A stretch of DNA of 5,383 bases from Oscillospiraceae bacterium UBA3851. GTDB lineage: Bacteria; Bacillota; Clostridia; Oscillospirales; Oscillospiraceae. The notes beneath the pieces were generated by a model, which saw nothing but the letters and a program-made list of their open reading frames with translations, had not been told where the DNA came from and ran no database searches. The stretch is taken from assembly GCA_002392625.1 (NCBI GenBank), contig DGHJ01000077.1, forward strand, positions 13,419-18,801, in the 5' to 3' direction. The translations under genes and the position numbers were made by a program. Shown here piece by piece: positions 1 to 5,383 of this stretch (positions are counted from its first letter, which is position 1; each line of letters starts with the position of its first letter).

Positions 1-77
1 TAGAACTCCTGCTCACCGGCGGTAAACACGAACTCCTTGCCGCACTCCTTGCAAACTAAAGTCTTGTCTTCGTACAT
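1..77 (-). CDS. Zinc-ribbon domain protein, N-terminal fragment (runs off the left edge)
   Basis: The visible 25 codons read MYEDKTLVCKECGKEFVFTA followed by GEQEF, and the next codon begins TA. Cys9 and Cys12 form a CxxC knuckle. With the following F-x-F and the GEQEF stretch this matches the start of the small 'probable zinc-ribbon' proteins (zf-trcl type), in which a second Cys pair further on completes a zinc site; that part lies outside the window. The function of the family is not established, and nucleic-acid or protein binding is only a guess. The start is the ATG at 75-77, preceded on the minus strand by a purine-rich AGAGGG ribosome binding site about 7 bases upstream. It lies 37 bases after the sigH stop in the same direction with no clear terminator or promoter between, so co-transcription with sigH is plausible. 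Confidence 0.72.
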   Translation of the reverse strand, partial: MYEDKTLVCKECGKEFVFTAGEQEF

Positions 78-114
78 GATGTTACCCTCTCTTTGAGAAA
101 ATATATTGCGTCAG

Positions 115-729
115 CTACTTGCTGAAATCGCCCAATTGTCGTGCCACCTTGTGGCGAATCCTCTGGATGGCGTTGTCCACCGATTTCGGCGGCCTGTTTA
201 CAGTTTCCGAGATCTCACGGCAGGTAAGACCGTCTAAATAATACCCCAAAATCTTAACCTCAAAGTCGGACAACTGCTTTCGGACTTCTTCCAGCATAGA
301 GGCGGCTTTTTCCCGGTCGATCATCATATCCTCCGGGTCGATCTGTGCGAAAGAGGAGCTTGCGTCAAAGAGAGAGGGATTCAAGGGAACTGATTGATTC
401 AAGGGGGAATGCTTTGCGCTGTTGGCAACCTTCAGCACGGAATAGAGCCGGCGGCGGATGCACATTTCTGCAAACGTGTGAAAGGACGTATCTCTGCAGC
501 CGTCATACTCCCGTATGGCTTTGATAAGGCCGAACATGCCCTCCTGCAGCAGGTCCTCGCTGTCGCCCCCCGCCAGAAAGTACGGGCGCGAGCAGGAGCG
601 CACCAGACGGTGATACCGTGCCACAAGGATCTCCTCGGCCTGGCGGGAACCTTCACCGGAAAGCCGGCAAAGCTCCTCATCCGTCATATGCTCAAAATCG
701 GCGCCATTCACCCTATTTGCGTTCAACAT
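115..729 (-). CDS. sigH: RNA polymerase sigma-70 family factor, SigH (sporulation/stationary phase) type
   Basis: This 204-residue protein directs RNA polymerase to alternative promoters; in Bacillus the SigH family serves transition-state and early sporulation genes. Region 2 spans about residues 31-107: the core-binding helix contains DLLQEGMFGLIKAI (59-72), and the -10 recognition part follows at TSFHTFAEMCIRRRLYSVLK (81-100). A linker with PLN and DPEDMMID (131-138) resembles the NPEEMIIN element of Bacillus SigH. Region 4 spans about 152-197, with the -35 helix-turn-helix at roughly 168-195 (LTCREISETVNRPPKSVDNA). Length and motif order fit SigH, and no ECF features such as a lone sigma2/sigma4 of about 170 residues are seen. 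The start is uncertain: the ATG at 727-729 sits only 4 bases from a perfect TATAAT and lacks a good ribosome binding site. Met15 (685-687) would still leave the whole conserved region intact, but it also lacks a strong site. The usual neighbours of sigH in Bacillus (yacP, rpmG, secE) are absent here. Confidence 0.87.
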   Translation of the reverse strand: MLNANRVNGADFEHMTDEELCRLSGEGSRQAEEILVARYHRLVRSCSRPYFLAGGDSEDLLQEGMFGLIKAIREYDGCRDTSFHTFAEMCIRRRLYSVLKVANSAKHSPLNQSVPLNPSLFDASSSFAQIDPEDMMIDREKAASMLEEVRKQLSDFEVKILGYYLDGLTCREISETVNRPPKSVDNAIQRIRHKVARQLGDFSK

Positions 730-733
730 TGTT

Positions 734-763
734 ATTATACCTACATAAAAAATATTTTGTCAA
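734..763 (-). promoter_or_regulatory. Sigma-A promoter of sigH
   Basis: On the minus strand a perfect TTGACA (758-763) is followed by an 18-base spacer and a perfect TATAAT (734-739). The expected transcription start, about 7 bases past the -10 box, falls at roughly 726-729, on the annotated sigH start codon itself. The flanking DNA is AT-rich. The 730-802 gap contains nothing else convincing: no GC-rich hairpin plus T-run follows the glmM stop. Confidence 0.85.
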
Positions 764-802
764 GCATTTGTCGAACAAAACATTGCATTTTTCTGGAAAT
801 GA

Positions 803-2155
803 TTACGGATTGGCAAGCTTTCTGATGAAATCTGCCAGTTCGTTGGCCGTGTCGGAGGCTGTATGCGTGGTTTTAGCCTCCACCATCACGCGAATCAGGG
901 ATTCGGTACCGGAGGGGCGGATCAGGATGCGGCCCTGGTCGCCCAGCGCCTCTTCCCTGTTGCGGACCTGCGCCCACATGGCTTCGTCCGCCATAATGCG
1001 CTGCTTGGCATCCACCGGGACGGCCACGTTCACCAAAATCTGGGGATACTGGGGGCAGCAGGAGGCCAGCTGGGAGGCGGACAGTCCGGACTTTTTCAGC
1101 GCCTGCAGAAACTGCAGTGCGGTCAGCTCGCCGTCGCCGGTGGTGGCGAACTGGCGGAAGATCATGTGACCGGACTGCTCGCCGCCGATGGCGTAGTTGT
1201 GTTCCACCATCTCCTCCAGCACGTGGCGATCGCCCACATCGGTGCAGATGAGCACCATGCCGTTCTTCTGGCAGAACTCGTGGAGCCCCAGGTTGGACAT
1301 GACGGTGCCCACCACGGTGCTGCCGGTGAGCTTGCCGTGGCGGCGCAGCTCCGTGGCGCACACGGCCATGATCTTGTCGCCATCGATGGTTTGGCCCTTT
1401 TCATCCACCAGCAAGCACCGGTCGGCGTCTCCGTCGAAGGCGATGCCCAGGTCGTACCCGCCGTGCAAAACGTGCTCGGCCAGGGACTCCAGATGCGTGG
1501 AGCCGCAGTTGGTATTTATATTTATGCCGTCCGGCTCGGCGTGGATAAAGTCCGCCTGCAGGGGCAGCATGCCGAAAAGCTGGGGCGCCGTGGCGGAGGC
1601 GGCGCCATTGGCGCAGTCCACGATCACGCGAAGGCCGCTGAGGTCGCAGTCCACGGTGGAGTAGAGGTGGTGGATATAGTCCTTCTTCATCTGCCGCATT
1701 CCGTGGAAACGGGTGCCGATCTCCCCCCTCGTCTTCACGGGCAGGTTGGCATGGAAGAGGATCAGATCCTCCACGGCCGCCTCCATCTCGTCGGAGAGCT
1801 TGTAGCCCTGGCCGTTGAACACCTTGATGCCGTTGTGCTCATAGGGGTTGTGGGAGGCGGAGATGACGATGCCGGCGTCGGCGTGCTCCTGCACGGTGAG
1901 AAACGCCACGGCGGGGGTGGGGATGGTGCCCAGGGGCATCACGTCGCCGCCGGCGGAGCAGATGCCGGCGATCAGCGCGGATTCCAGCATATCGGAGGAG
2001 ATGCGCGTGTCCTTGCCGATGGTGATCACCGGCTTGTGGCCCAATCTGTCCGTTAGTACGGCGGTGACTGCACGGCCCACGTGATAGGCCAGCTCCGCCG
2101 TCAGGGTCTCTCCCACAACGCCGCGGATGCCGTCGGTCCCAAATAGTTTGCCCAT
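803..2155 (-). CDS. glmM: Phosphoglucosamine mutase GlmM
   Basis: Cytoplasmic enzyme of 450 residues that converts glucosamine-6-phosphate to glucosamine-1-phosphate, on the way to UDP-N-acetylglucosamine for peptidoglycan. Full length for the family. The N-terminus MGKLFGTDGIRG is the GlmM signature. The phosphoserine loop ISASHNPYEHNGIK (98-111) places the catalytic Ser at 101. The metal-binding loop DGDADR (241-246) supplies three Asp residues. The sugar-binding loop GEQSGH lies at 325-330 and the phosphate-binding loop RPSGTE at 413-418. GEQSGH and the GlmM-type N-terminus argue for phosphoglucosamine rather than phosphoglucomutase activity. The ATG at 2153-2155 has an AGGAG site at 2164-2168, 8 bases upstream. 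The gene starts 21 bases after the ruvB stop, so it is read as the last gene of the ruvCAB transcript. It is not next to cdaA and ybbR, its common partners in Firmicutes. All key residues are present. Confidence 0.97.
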   Translation of the reverse strand: MGKLFGTDGIRGVVGETLTAELAYHVGRAVTAVLTDRLGHKPVITIGKDTRISSDMLESALIAGICSAGGDVMPLGTIPTPAVAFLTVQEHADAGIVISASHNPYEHNGIKVFNGQGYKLSDEMEAAVEDLILFHANLPVKTRGEIGTRFHGMRQMKKDYIHHLYSTVDCDLSGLRVIVDCANGAASATAPQLFGMLPLQADFIHAEPDGININTNCGSTHLESLAEHVLHGGYDLGIAFDGDADRCLLVDEKGQTIDGDKIMAVCATELRRHGKLTGSTVVGTVMSNLGLHEFCQKNGMVLICTDVGDRHVLEEMVEHNYAIGGEQSGHMIFRQFATTGDGELTALQFLQALKKSGLSASQLASCCPQYPQILVNVAVPVDAKQRIMADEAMWAQVRNREEALGDQGRILIRPSGTESLIRVMVEAKTTHTASDTANELADFIRKLANP

Positions 2156-2176
2156 AATTCCTTCTCCTCTTCCCTC

Positions 2177-3217
2177 TTACAATTCCAGTTGTTCCTGGCC
2201 CAGATAATCCATATGCAGATGCTCGTACGCCTTGCGTGTCACGCAGCGGCCGCGGGGGGTGCGGGTCAGGAAGCCGATCTGCATGAGATACGGCTCGTAC
2301 ACATCCTCCAGCGTCACGGACTCCTCGCCGATGGTGGCGGCCAGCGTATCAAGACCCACAGGGCCGCCGCCATAGTTCTCAATAATGGCACGCAGCATCC
2401 GGCGGTCCACCGGATCCAGGCCCAGATAGTCGATCTCCAGAGCCTTCAGCGCGGCGTCTGCCACATCGCGGGTGATGACGCCGTCGGCCCGGACCTGAGC
2501 GAAATCACGCACCCGGCGGAGCATCCGGTTGGCGATGCGGGGCGTGCCGCGGGAGCGCTTGGCAATCTCCATGGCGCCGTCGTCCTCGATATCGACGCGG
2601 AGGATCCCGGCGCTGCGGCGGACGATCTGAGACAGCTCCTGAGGCGTGTACAGCTCCAGACGCAGCGTGACGCCGAAGCGGTCACGAAGCGGAGCGGACA
2701 GAGAGCCGGCCCGTGTGGTGGCGCCGATCAGCGTAAATTTGGGCAGATCCAGCCGAATCGAATTGGCCGACGGGCCCTTGCCAATGATGATGTCGATGGC
2801 GTAGTCCTCCATGGCGGGATAGAGGATCTCCTCCACGGCGCGGTTCAGCCGATGGATCTCGTCCACGAACAGGATGTCGTTCTCGTTTAGATTGGTCAGC
2901 AGCGCGGCCAGATCGCCGGGCTTCTCGATCGCCGGGCCGGAGGTGATGCGGATGTTGACGCCCATTTCCTGGGCAATAATGCCCGCCAGCGTGGTTTTTC
3001 CAAGACCCGGAGGACCGTGGAGCAGCACGTGATCCAGGCTCTCTGTGCGCCTCCTGGCGGCTTCTATGAAGACGGAGAGGTTCTCCTTGGCCTTTTCTTG
3101 GCCAATGTACTCCCGCAGCGTGTGGGGCCGCAGAGAGCCCTCGTTGGCGTCCTCCGACAGGAAGGTCTTGGCCACGATCGGCTCCTCGTAAATGTCGTTT
3201 CCGAAATCGATGCTCAA
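2177..3217 (-). CDS. ruvB: Holliday junction branch-migration helicase RuvB (TTG start)
   Basis: AAA+ ATPase of 346 residues; hexameric rings flank RuvA and pump DNA through a Holliday junction during recombinational repair. Visible motifs: SLRP before the AAA+ core (28-31), Walker A GPPGLGKTT (68-76), Walker B ILFVDEIH (115-122), sensor 1 GATTR (165-169), arginine-finger segment APLRDRFG (175-182), sensor 2 RGTPRIANR (223-231), and the C-terminal winged-helix DNA-binding part with GGPVGLDTLAATIGEE (284-299) and the ending RTPRGR (319-324). All are intact. The first codon is TTG (3215-3217), not ATG. It is supported by an AAGGAGGG site at 3224-3231, 6 bases away, and by the N-terminal extension MSIDFGNDIY before the conserved core. 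The gene begins 12 bases after the ruvA stop and precedes glmM. Confidence 0.98.
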   Translation of the reverse strand: MSIDFGNDIYEEPIVAKTFLSEDANEGSLRPHTLREYIGQEKAKENLSVFIEAARRRTESLDHVLLHGPPGLGKTTLAGIIAQEMGVNIRITSGPAIEKPGDLAALLTNLNENDILFVDEIHRLNRAVEEILYPAMEDYAIDIIIGKGPSANSIRLDLPKFTLIGATTRAGSLSAPLRDRFGVTLRLELYTPQELSQIVRRSAGILRVDIEDDGAMEIAKRSRGTPRIANRMLRRVRDFAQVRADGVITRDVADAALKALEIDYLGLDPVDRRMLRAIIENYGGGPVGLDTLAATIGEESVTLEDVYEPYLMQIGFLTRTPRGRCVTRKAYEHLHMDYLGQEQLEL

Positions 3218-3223
3218 GATGCT

Positions 3224-3231
3224 CCCTCCTT
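3224..3231 (-). promoter_or_regulatory. Strong ribosome binding site deciding the TTG start of ruvB
   Basis: The minus strand reads TAAGGAGGG: the Shine-Dalgarno sequence shares two bases with the ruvA stop codon TAA (3230-3232). It lies 6 bases before the TTG at 3215-3217. The near-perfect complementarity to the 16S rRNA tail is the main reason for choosing TTG over a downstream start, and it suggests ribosomes ending on ruvA can restart on ruvB. Confidence 0.82.
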
Positions 3232-3844
3232 ATCGAACCATCTGCTTCAGCGCCTGGCGGATGATCTCCTCCAGGGACAGCTTCTCCATGTCGATGCCCC
3301 GCAGGGCGGCGGCGATCTCCTGACCGCCATAGCCCAGCACAGTCAGCGCCGCGGAGGCCTCGGAGGCCTTGCTGTCCTTTCGGATGACGGGAATATCCGC
3401 GCCGCCGGCAATATAGCCGCCTGCGGCCTGCTCCTTGGTCAGCTTGTCCTTCAGCTCCAGAATGATGCGCTGGGCGATCTTCTTGCCGATGCCGGGGGCA
3501 GCCATCAGCGCCTTCTCGTCCTCCGTGACGATGCTGGCGGCCAGGCCGGACGGTGTGGTGGACGACAGGATGGACAGGGCGGCGCGGGGGCCGACGCCGT
3601 TTACGTTGATGAGCATCTTGAAGCTCTTCAGCTCGCTCTGGCTGGCAAAGCCGAACAGCTCCACCACATCGTCCTTGGCGTTGGTATTGATGTTCATGTA
3701 CGTGTAGAGCTTGGCCAGCTCCCCCTTTTTCAGCTGGGCGAGTGTATAGTTGGTGGTGGCGCAGGCGTAGCCCACGCCGCCACAGTCGATAACGGCCAGG
3801 TTGGCCTCGATCTCAGCCACCGTGCCGTTGAGATAGTAAAACAT
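3230..3844 (-). CDS. ruvA: Holliday junction DNA-binding subunit RuvA
   Basis: RuvA tetramers hold the Holliday junction in a square-planar form and recruit RuvB. The 204-residue protein has the three expected parts. Residues 1-64 are the OB-fold, with MFYYLNGTVAEIEANLAVID and the conserved GGVGY (22-26). Two helix-hairpin-helix motifs follow, VNGVGPRAAL (81-90) and APGIGKKIAQRIILELKDK (116-134). After a flexible linker (about 135-157), domain III with ALTVLGYGGQEI (166-177) and LEEIIRQALK (191-200) is the RuvB-contacting part. Length is normal for the family. The ATG at 3842-3844 has an AAAGGAG site about 10 bases upstream, inside ruvC. The ruvC stop and ruvA start are separated by a single base (TGATATG), a typical arrangement for coupled translation. 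Confidence 0.97.
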   Translation of the reverse strand: MFYYLNGTVAEIEANLAVIDCGGVGYACATTNYTLAQLKKGELAKLYTYMNINTNAKDDVVELFGFASQSELKSFKMLINVNGVGPRAALSILSSTTPSGLAASIVTEDEKALMAAPGIGKKIAQRIILELKDKLTKEQAAGGYIAGGADIPVIRKDSKASEASAALTVLGYGGQEIAAALRGIDMEKLSLEEIIRQALKQMVR

Positions 3845-3845
3845 A

Positions 3846-4358
3846 TCAGACGGTCTCCTTTACGTTGGGATCCTGCCGCCGCAGCAGGCTGGTGGCGCTG
3901 CGGGCGTGACAGATGGCGATGGCCAGAGCGTCGGCGGCGTCATCGGGCTTAGGGACGGCCTTCAGCTTCAGCAATCGCCGCACCATGTCCTGGATCTGCT
4001 TCTTTTCCGCCAGGCCGTACCCCACCACGGCCTGCTTGACCTGCATGGGGGTATATTCATAGATGGGGATCTTCATTTTCTCCGCCGTGTAAAGGATCAC
4101 GCCGCGCCCATGGGCCACCGCGATGCCGGTGGTAATGTTCTTGCTGAAGAAAAGTTCCTCAATGGCGATCTCATCGGGCACAAACAGCTCGATCAGCTGC
4201 TCCAGATCCCGGCCGATCTGCACCAGCCTGGTGGACAGCGGCAGACCCGCCTCCGTGTTGATGGCGCCATACTGAACCATCTGCTGACGGCCGCCGTCCA
4301 CATCGATCACACCAAAGCCCACGATGGCCACACCGGGGTCGATCCCTAAAATCCGCAT
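3846..4358 (-). CDS. ruvC: Crossover junction endodeoxyribonuclease RuvC
   Basis: Dimeric, metal-dependent nuclease that cuts Holliday junctions at symmetric sites, resolving the intermediates moved by RuvAB. The 170-residue protein has the RNase H-like fold. The N-terminal GIDPG carries catalytic Asp7. AIEELFF (65-71) carries Glu67. PDDAADALAIAI (138-149) supplies the last two acidic residues, Asp140 and Asp143 by analogy with Asp138 and Asp141 of the Escherichia coli enzyme. VAHGRGVI (81-88) and YTPMQVKQAVVGYG (102-115) are further conserved blocks. It is the first gene of the operon. The start at 4356-4358 has a GGAGG at 4369-4373, 10 bases away, slightly long. A 12-base palindrome fills that space, and another ATG (4366-4368) touches the GGAGG but is out of frame and too close to be used. 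Confidence 0.97.
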   Translation of the reverse strand: MRILGIDPGVAIVGFGVIDVDGGRQQMVQYGAINTEAGLPLSTRLVQIGRDLEQLIELFVPDEIAIEELFFSKNITTGIAVAHGRGVILYTAEKMKIPIYEYTPMQVKQAVVGYGLAEKKQIQDMVRRLLKLKAVPKPDDAADALAIAICHARSATSLLRRQDPNVKETV

Positions 4359-4370
4359 GGATGCGCATCC
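4359..4370. repeat. Perfect 12-base palindrome between ribosome binding site and start of ruvC
   Basis: GGATGCGCATCC reads the same on both strands. It lies exactly between the ruvC start codon and its GGAGG, sharing the last two G of the latter. In RNA it could fold as a 4-base-pair stem with a GCGC loop and partly hide the ribosome binding site; in DNA it could be a protein site just downstream of the ruvC transcription start. Neither role is shown. Confidence 0.5.
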
Positions 4371-4390
4371 TCCACCTATTAGTCTTTGAT

Positions 4391-4419
4391 ATTATACCAA
4401 AAATACCTGTGAATAGCAA
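4391..4419 (-). promoter_or_regulatory. Promoter of the ruvC-ruvA-ruvB-glmM operon
   Basis: On the minus strand TATAAT (4391-4396) is preceded by TGG, giving an extended -10 (TGN-TATAAT). TTGCTA (4414-4419, 4 of 6 to consensus) lies 17 bases upstream of the -10 box. The expected start is near 4384, giving a leader of about 26 bases that carries the GGAGG site. No convincing LexA (SOS) operator was seen near it. Confidence 0.78.
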
Positions 4420-4467
4420 CAGAAAACTGCCGTCTTTGCACCTGTGCTCCTCTCCTTCTCCCCCAAA

Positions 4468-4479
4468 AATTCATGAATT
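4468..4479. repeat. Perfect 12-base palindrome abutting the -35 box of the DUF975 gene
   Basis: AATTCATGAATT is self-complementary over all 12 bases, and its last two T are the first two bases of the TTGACA box. This position would suit an operator, where a dimeric protein would block RNA polymerase, or an activator site. No regulator gene is in the window. AT-rich DNA produces such palindromes fairly often by chance. Confidence 0.45.
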
Positions 4480-4506
4480 GACAGAATCGCAAATAAACCG
4501 TATAAT
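4478..4506 (+). promoter_or_regulatory. Consensus sigma-A promoter of the DUF975 gene
   Basis: Perfect TTGACA (4478-4483), optimal 17-base spacer, perfect TATAAT (4501-4506). The expected transcription start is around 4511-4514, leaving a leader of about 37 bases with an AGGAGGT ribosome binding site at 4536-4542. It faces away from the ruvC promoter; the two expected starts are about 130 bases apart. Confidence 0.9.
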
Positions 4507-4549
4507 CTCTGTTGCGAAACACTATTTTATATATCAGGAGGTATTTGCC

Positions 4550-5350
4550 ATGTGGGATCGCAAAGCGTTGAAAGCGCGCGGAAAAGCAGCCTTCAAGGCG
4601 AACTATTGGATGGCCGTTCTCATGGCCGTTATACTGATAATCGTTTCCGGCGGCGGAACGGGCGCAGCAGCCGGCTCCGGCGGATTCAACGTCAATTTAC
4701 ACCTTGATGAGAGCGACACGCAAAACGTGGAAGTCTTTCACGTGGGCGACGCCATCTCCGACATCGCGGAGGATCCCTCCGCCGTTATCGGCAGTATCGG
4801 TGAAGCCGTGAAGGCCGAGATCGATTCAGGCGCACTGGCCGGGATCGCCGTCGTTTTATTCTTTATCTTCGGCATTGCCGTCGCGGCATCCCTGGTGCTG
4901 ACGATCCTGCTGTTCAATCCCCTCCAAGTGGGCTGTCAGCTGTTTTTCATACGCAACAGCGACGGTCAGGGGGCCATGGGCAACATCGGCCGCGCCTTCA
5001 AGCCCAACTGGCGCGGGAACGTCAAGACTATGTTCCTCCGGGATCTGTTTCAGTTCCTTTGGGGATTGCTGTTCATTGTCCCCGGCATCATCAAGGCGTA
5101 CTCTTACCGCATGGTGCCCTACATCCTGGCCGATCACCCGGAGATGAGCGGCACGGAGGTTATCACCCTGTCCCGCCAGATGATGGACGGCAACAAGTGG
5201 CGCACATTCGTGCTGGATCTTTCCTTCGTCGGATGGCACATCCTGTCCGGCCTGACGCTGGGCATCCTGGGCATCTTCTACGTCAATCCCTATCAGTTCA
5301 GCACGAATGCGGAGCTGTACCAGGCGCTGAAAAACCAAATCGAAGAATGA
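4550..5350 (+). CDS. DUF975 family integral membrane protein
   Basis: A 266-residue membrane protein of a family common in Clostridia and other Firmicutes; its function is unknown. The N-terminus MWDRKALKARGKAAFKANYW is the typical amphipathic, basic lead of DUF975. Hydrophobic segments lie at about 19-33, 94-121, 161-181 and 219-243. The most recognisable block is IKAYSYRMVPYILADHPEM (181-199), then ITLSRQMMDGNKWRTF (205-220), ending with FYVNPY and NAELYQAL (243-260). A hydrophilic, acidic loop (about 46-93) separates the first two segments; which side of the membrane it faces cannot be told from sequence. The start is the ATG at 4550-4552: AGGAGGT lies 7 bases upstream and the promoter maps just before, so the in-frame upstream extension to 4361 is untranslated. 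The gene appears monocistronic and diverges from ruvC, and nothing suggests a link to recombination. Confidence 0.92.
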   Translation: MWDRKALKARGKAAFKANYWMAVLMAVILIIVSGGGTGAAAGSGGFNVNLHLDESDTQNVEVFHVGDAISDIAEDPSAVIGSIGEAVKAEIDSGALAGIAVVLFFIFGIAVAASLVLTILLFNPLQVGCQLFFIRNSDGQGAMGNIGRAFKPNWRGNVKTMFLRDLFQFLWGLLFIVPGIIKAYSYRMVPYILADHPEMSGTEVITLSRQMMDGNKWRTFVLDLSFVGWHILSGLTLGILGIFYVNPYQFSTNAELYQALKNQIEE

Positions 5351-5365
5351 GTCGATGTATAAAAC

Positions 5366-5383
5366 AAGGCCCGTCGGATCCGA
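5366..5383 (+). terminator. Probable first half of a terminator hairpin, cut by the window edge
   Basis: Fifteen bases after the DUF975 stop the sequence reads AAGGCCCG followed by TCGGATCCGA (5374-5383), the latter a perfect 10-base palindrome. If the next bases complete the arm (CGGGCC and then T residues), this is a rho-independent terminator. The right arm and T-run are not visible, so this is a prediction. Confidence 0.5.

Noticed and set aside
378..405. Repeat GATTCAAGGG (378-387 and 396-405) inside sigH, encoding PLN twice, looking like a small duplication
   Set aside because: By recall the Bacillus SigH linker has the same number of residues here (PLNSYASLDKPIF region), so there is no extra copy; the repeat reflects codon and residue similarity.
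773..786. Possible LexA (SOS) box, CGAACAAAACATTG, upstream of sigH
   Set aside because: The left half CGAAC fits the Gram-positive LexA consensus but the right half does not (several mismatches to GTTYG). It is also not next to the ruvC promoter, where an SOS site would be expected; no better match was seen there.
764..790. Direct repeat of GCATTT at 764-769 and 785-790, 21 bases apart and abutting the sigH -35 box
   Set aside because: Two helical turns of spacing is suggestive, but a six-base AT-rich match is expected by chance in such DNA.
863..2056. A long plus-strand open frame of 397 codons opposite glmM, and similar ones at 2189-2890 and 3017-3952
   Set aside because: They lie antisense to glmM, ruvB and ruvA, whose family motifs are intact. 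Their translations are rich in Ala, Gly, Val, His and Gln with no recognisable domain, as expected for the opposite strand of GC-rich genes.
4379..4441. A 20-codon minus-strand frame beginning GTG just after an AGGAG sequence, upstream of ruvC
   Set aside because: It runs across the -35 and -10 boxes of the ruvC promoter and has no promoter of its own in view. At this length it is easily due to chance.
4447..4464. An 18-base pyrimidine-only tract (CTCCTCTCCTTCTCCCCC) between the two divergent promoters
   Set aside because: No mirror repeat or conserved role could be shown; it may simply be a low-complexity spacer.
4361..4549. In-frame upstream extension of the DUF975 gene by 63 codons
   Set aside because: It would begin inside the ruvC leader, upstream of the gene's own promoter. 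The ATG at 4550 has an ideal AGGAGGT site and starts the conserved family N-terminus.

Overview
The window reads as an ordinary stretch of a Gram-positive, low-branching Clostridia-type chromosome. A gut member of the Oscillospirales is my best guess. The grounds are a SigH-type sporulation sigma factor, a DUF975 membrane protein, GGAGG-class ribosome binding sites throughout, and fairly GC-rich coding DNA broken by AT-rich promoters. Family-level placement is inference. No mobile element, CRISPR array, tRNA, rRNA or riboswitch was seen.

Layout: most of the window is transcribed leftward (minus strand). A promoter near 4391-4419 drives ruvC, ruvA, ruvB and glmM in that order, with gaps of 1, 12 and 21 bases, so they look like one operon. 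RuvC, RuvA and RuvB together form the Holliday-junction branch-migration and resolution machine. GlmM makes glucosamine-1-phosphate for the cell wall. After a 73-base gap with no visible terminator comes sigH, which has its own consensus sigma-A promoter. That promoter is so close to the first ATG that the transcript would be leaderless, or the true start is internal. A zinc-ribbon protein gene begins 37 bases further on and runs off the left edge.

To the right, a 191-base divergent intergenic region (4359-4549) holds the ruvC promoter, a consensus promoter facing right, and two perfect 12-base palindromes. The rightward promoter drives one gene for a 266-residue DUF975 membrane protein of unknown function. 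The window ends inside what looks like the first half of a terminator hairpin.

I did not find an undescribed multi-gene system. The items most worth a second look are the sigH promoter/start-codon overlap, the palindrome abutting the -35 box of the DUF975 gene, and the linkage of glmM to ruvCAB rather than to cdaA-ybbR.
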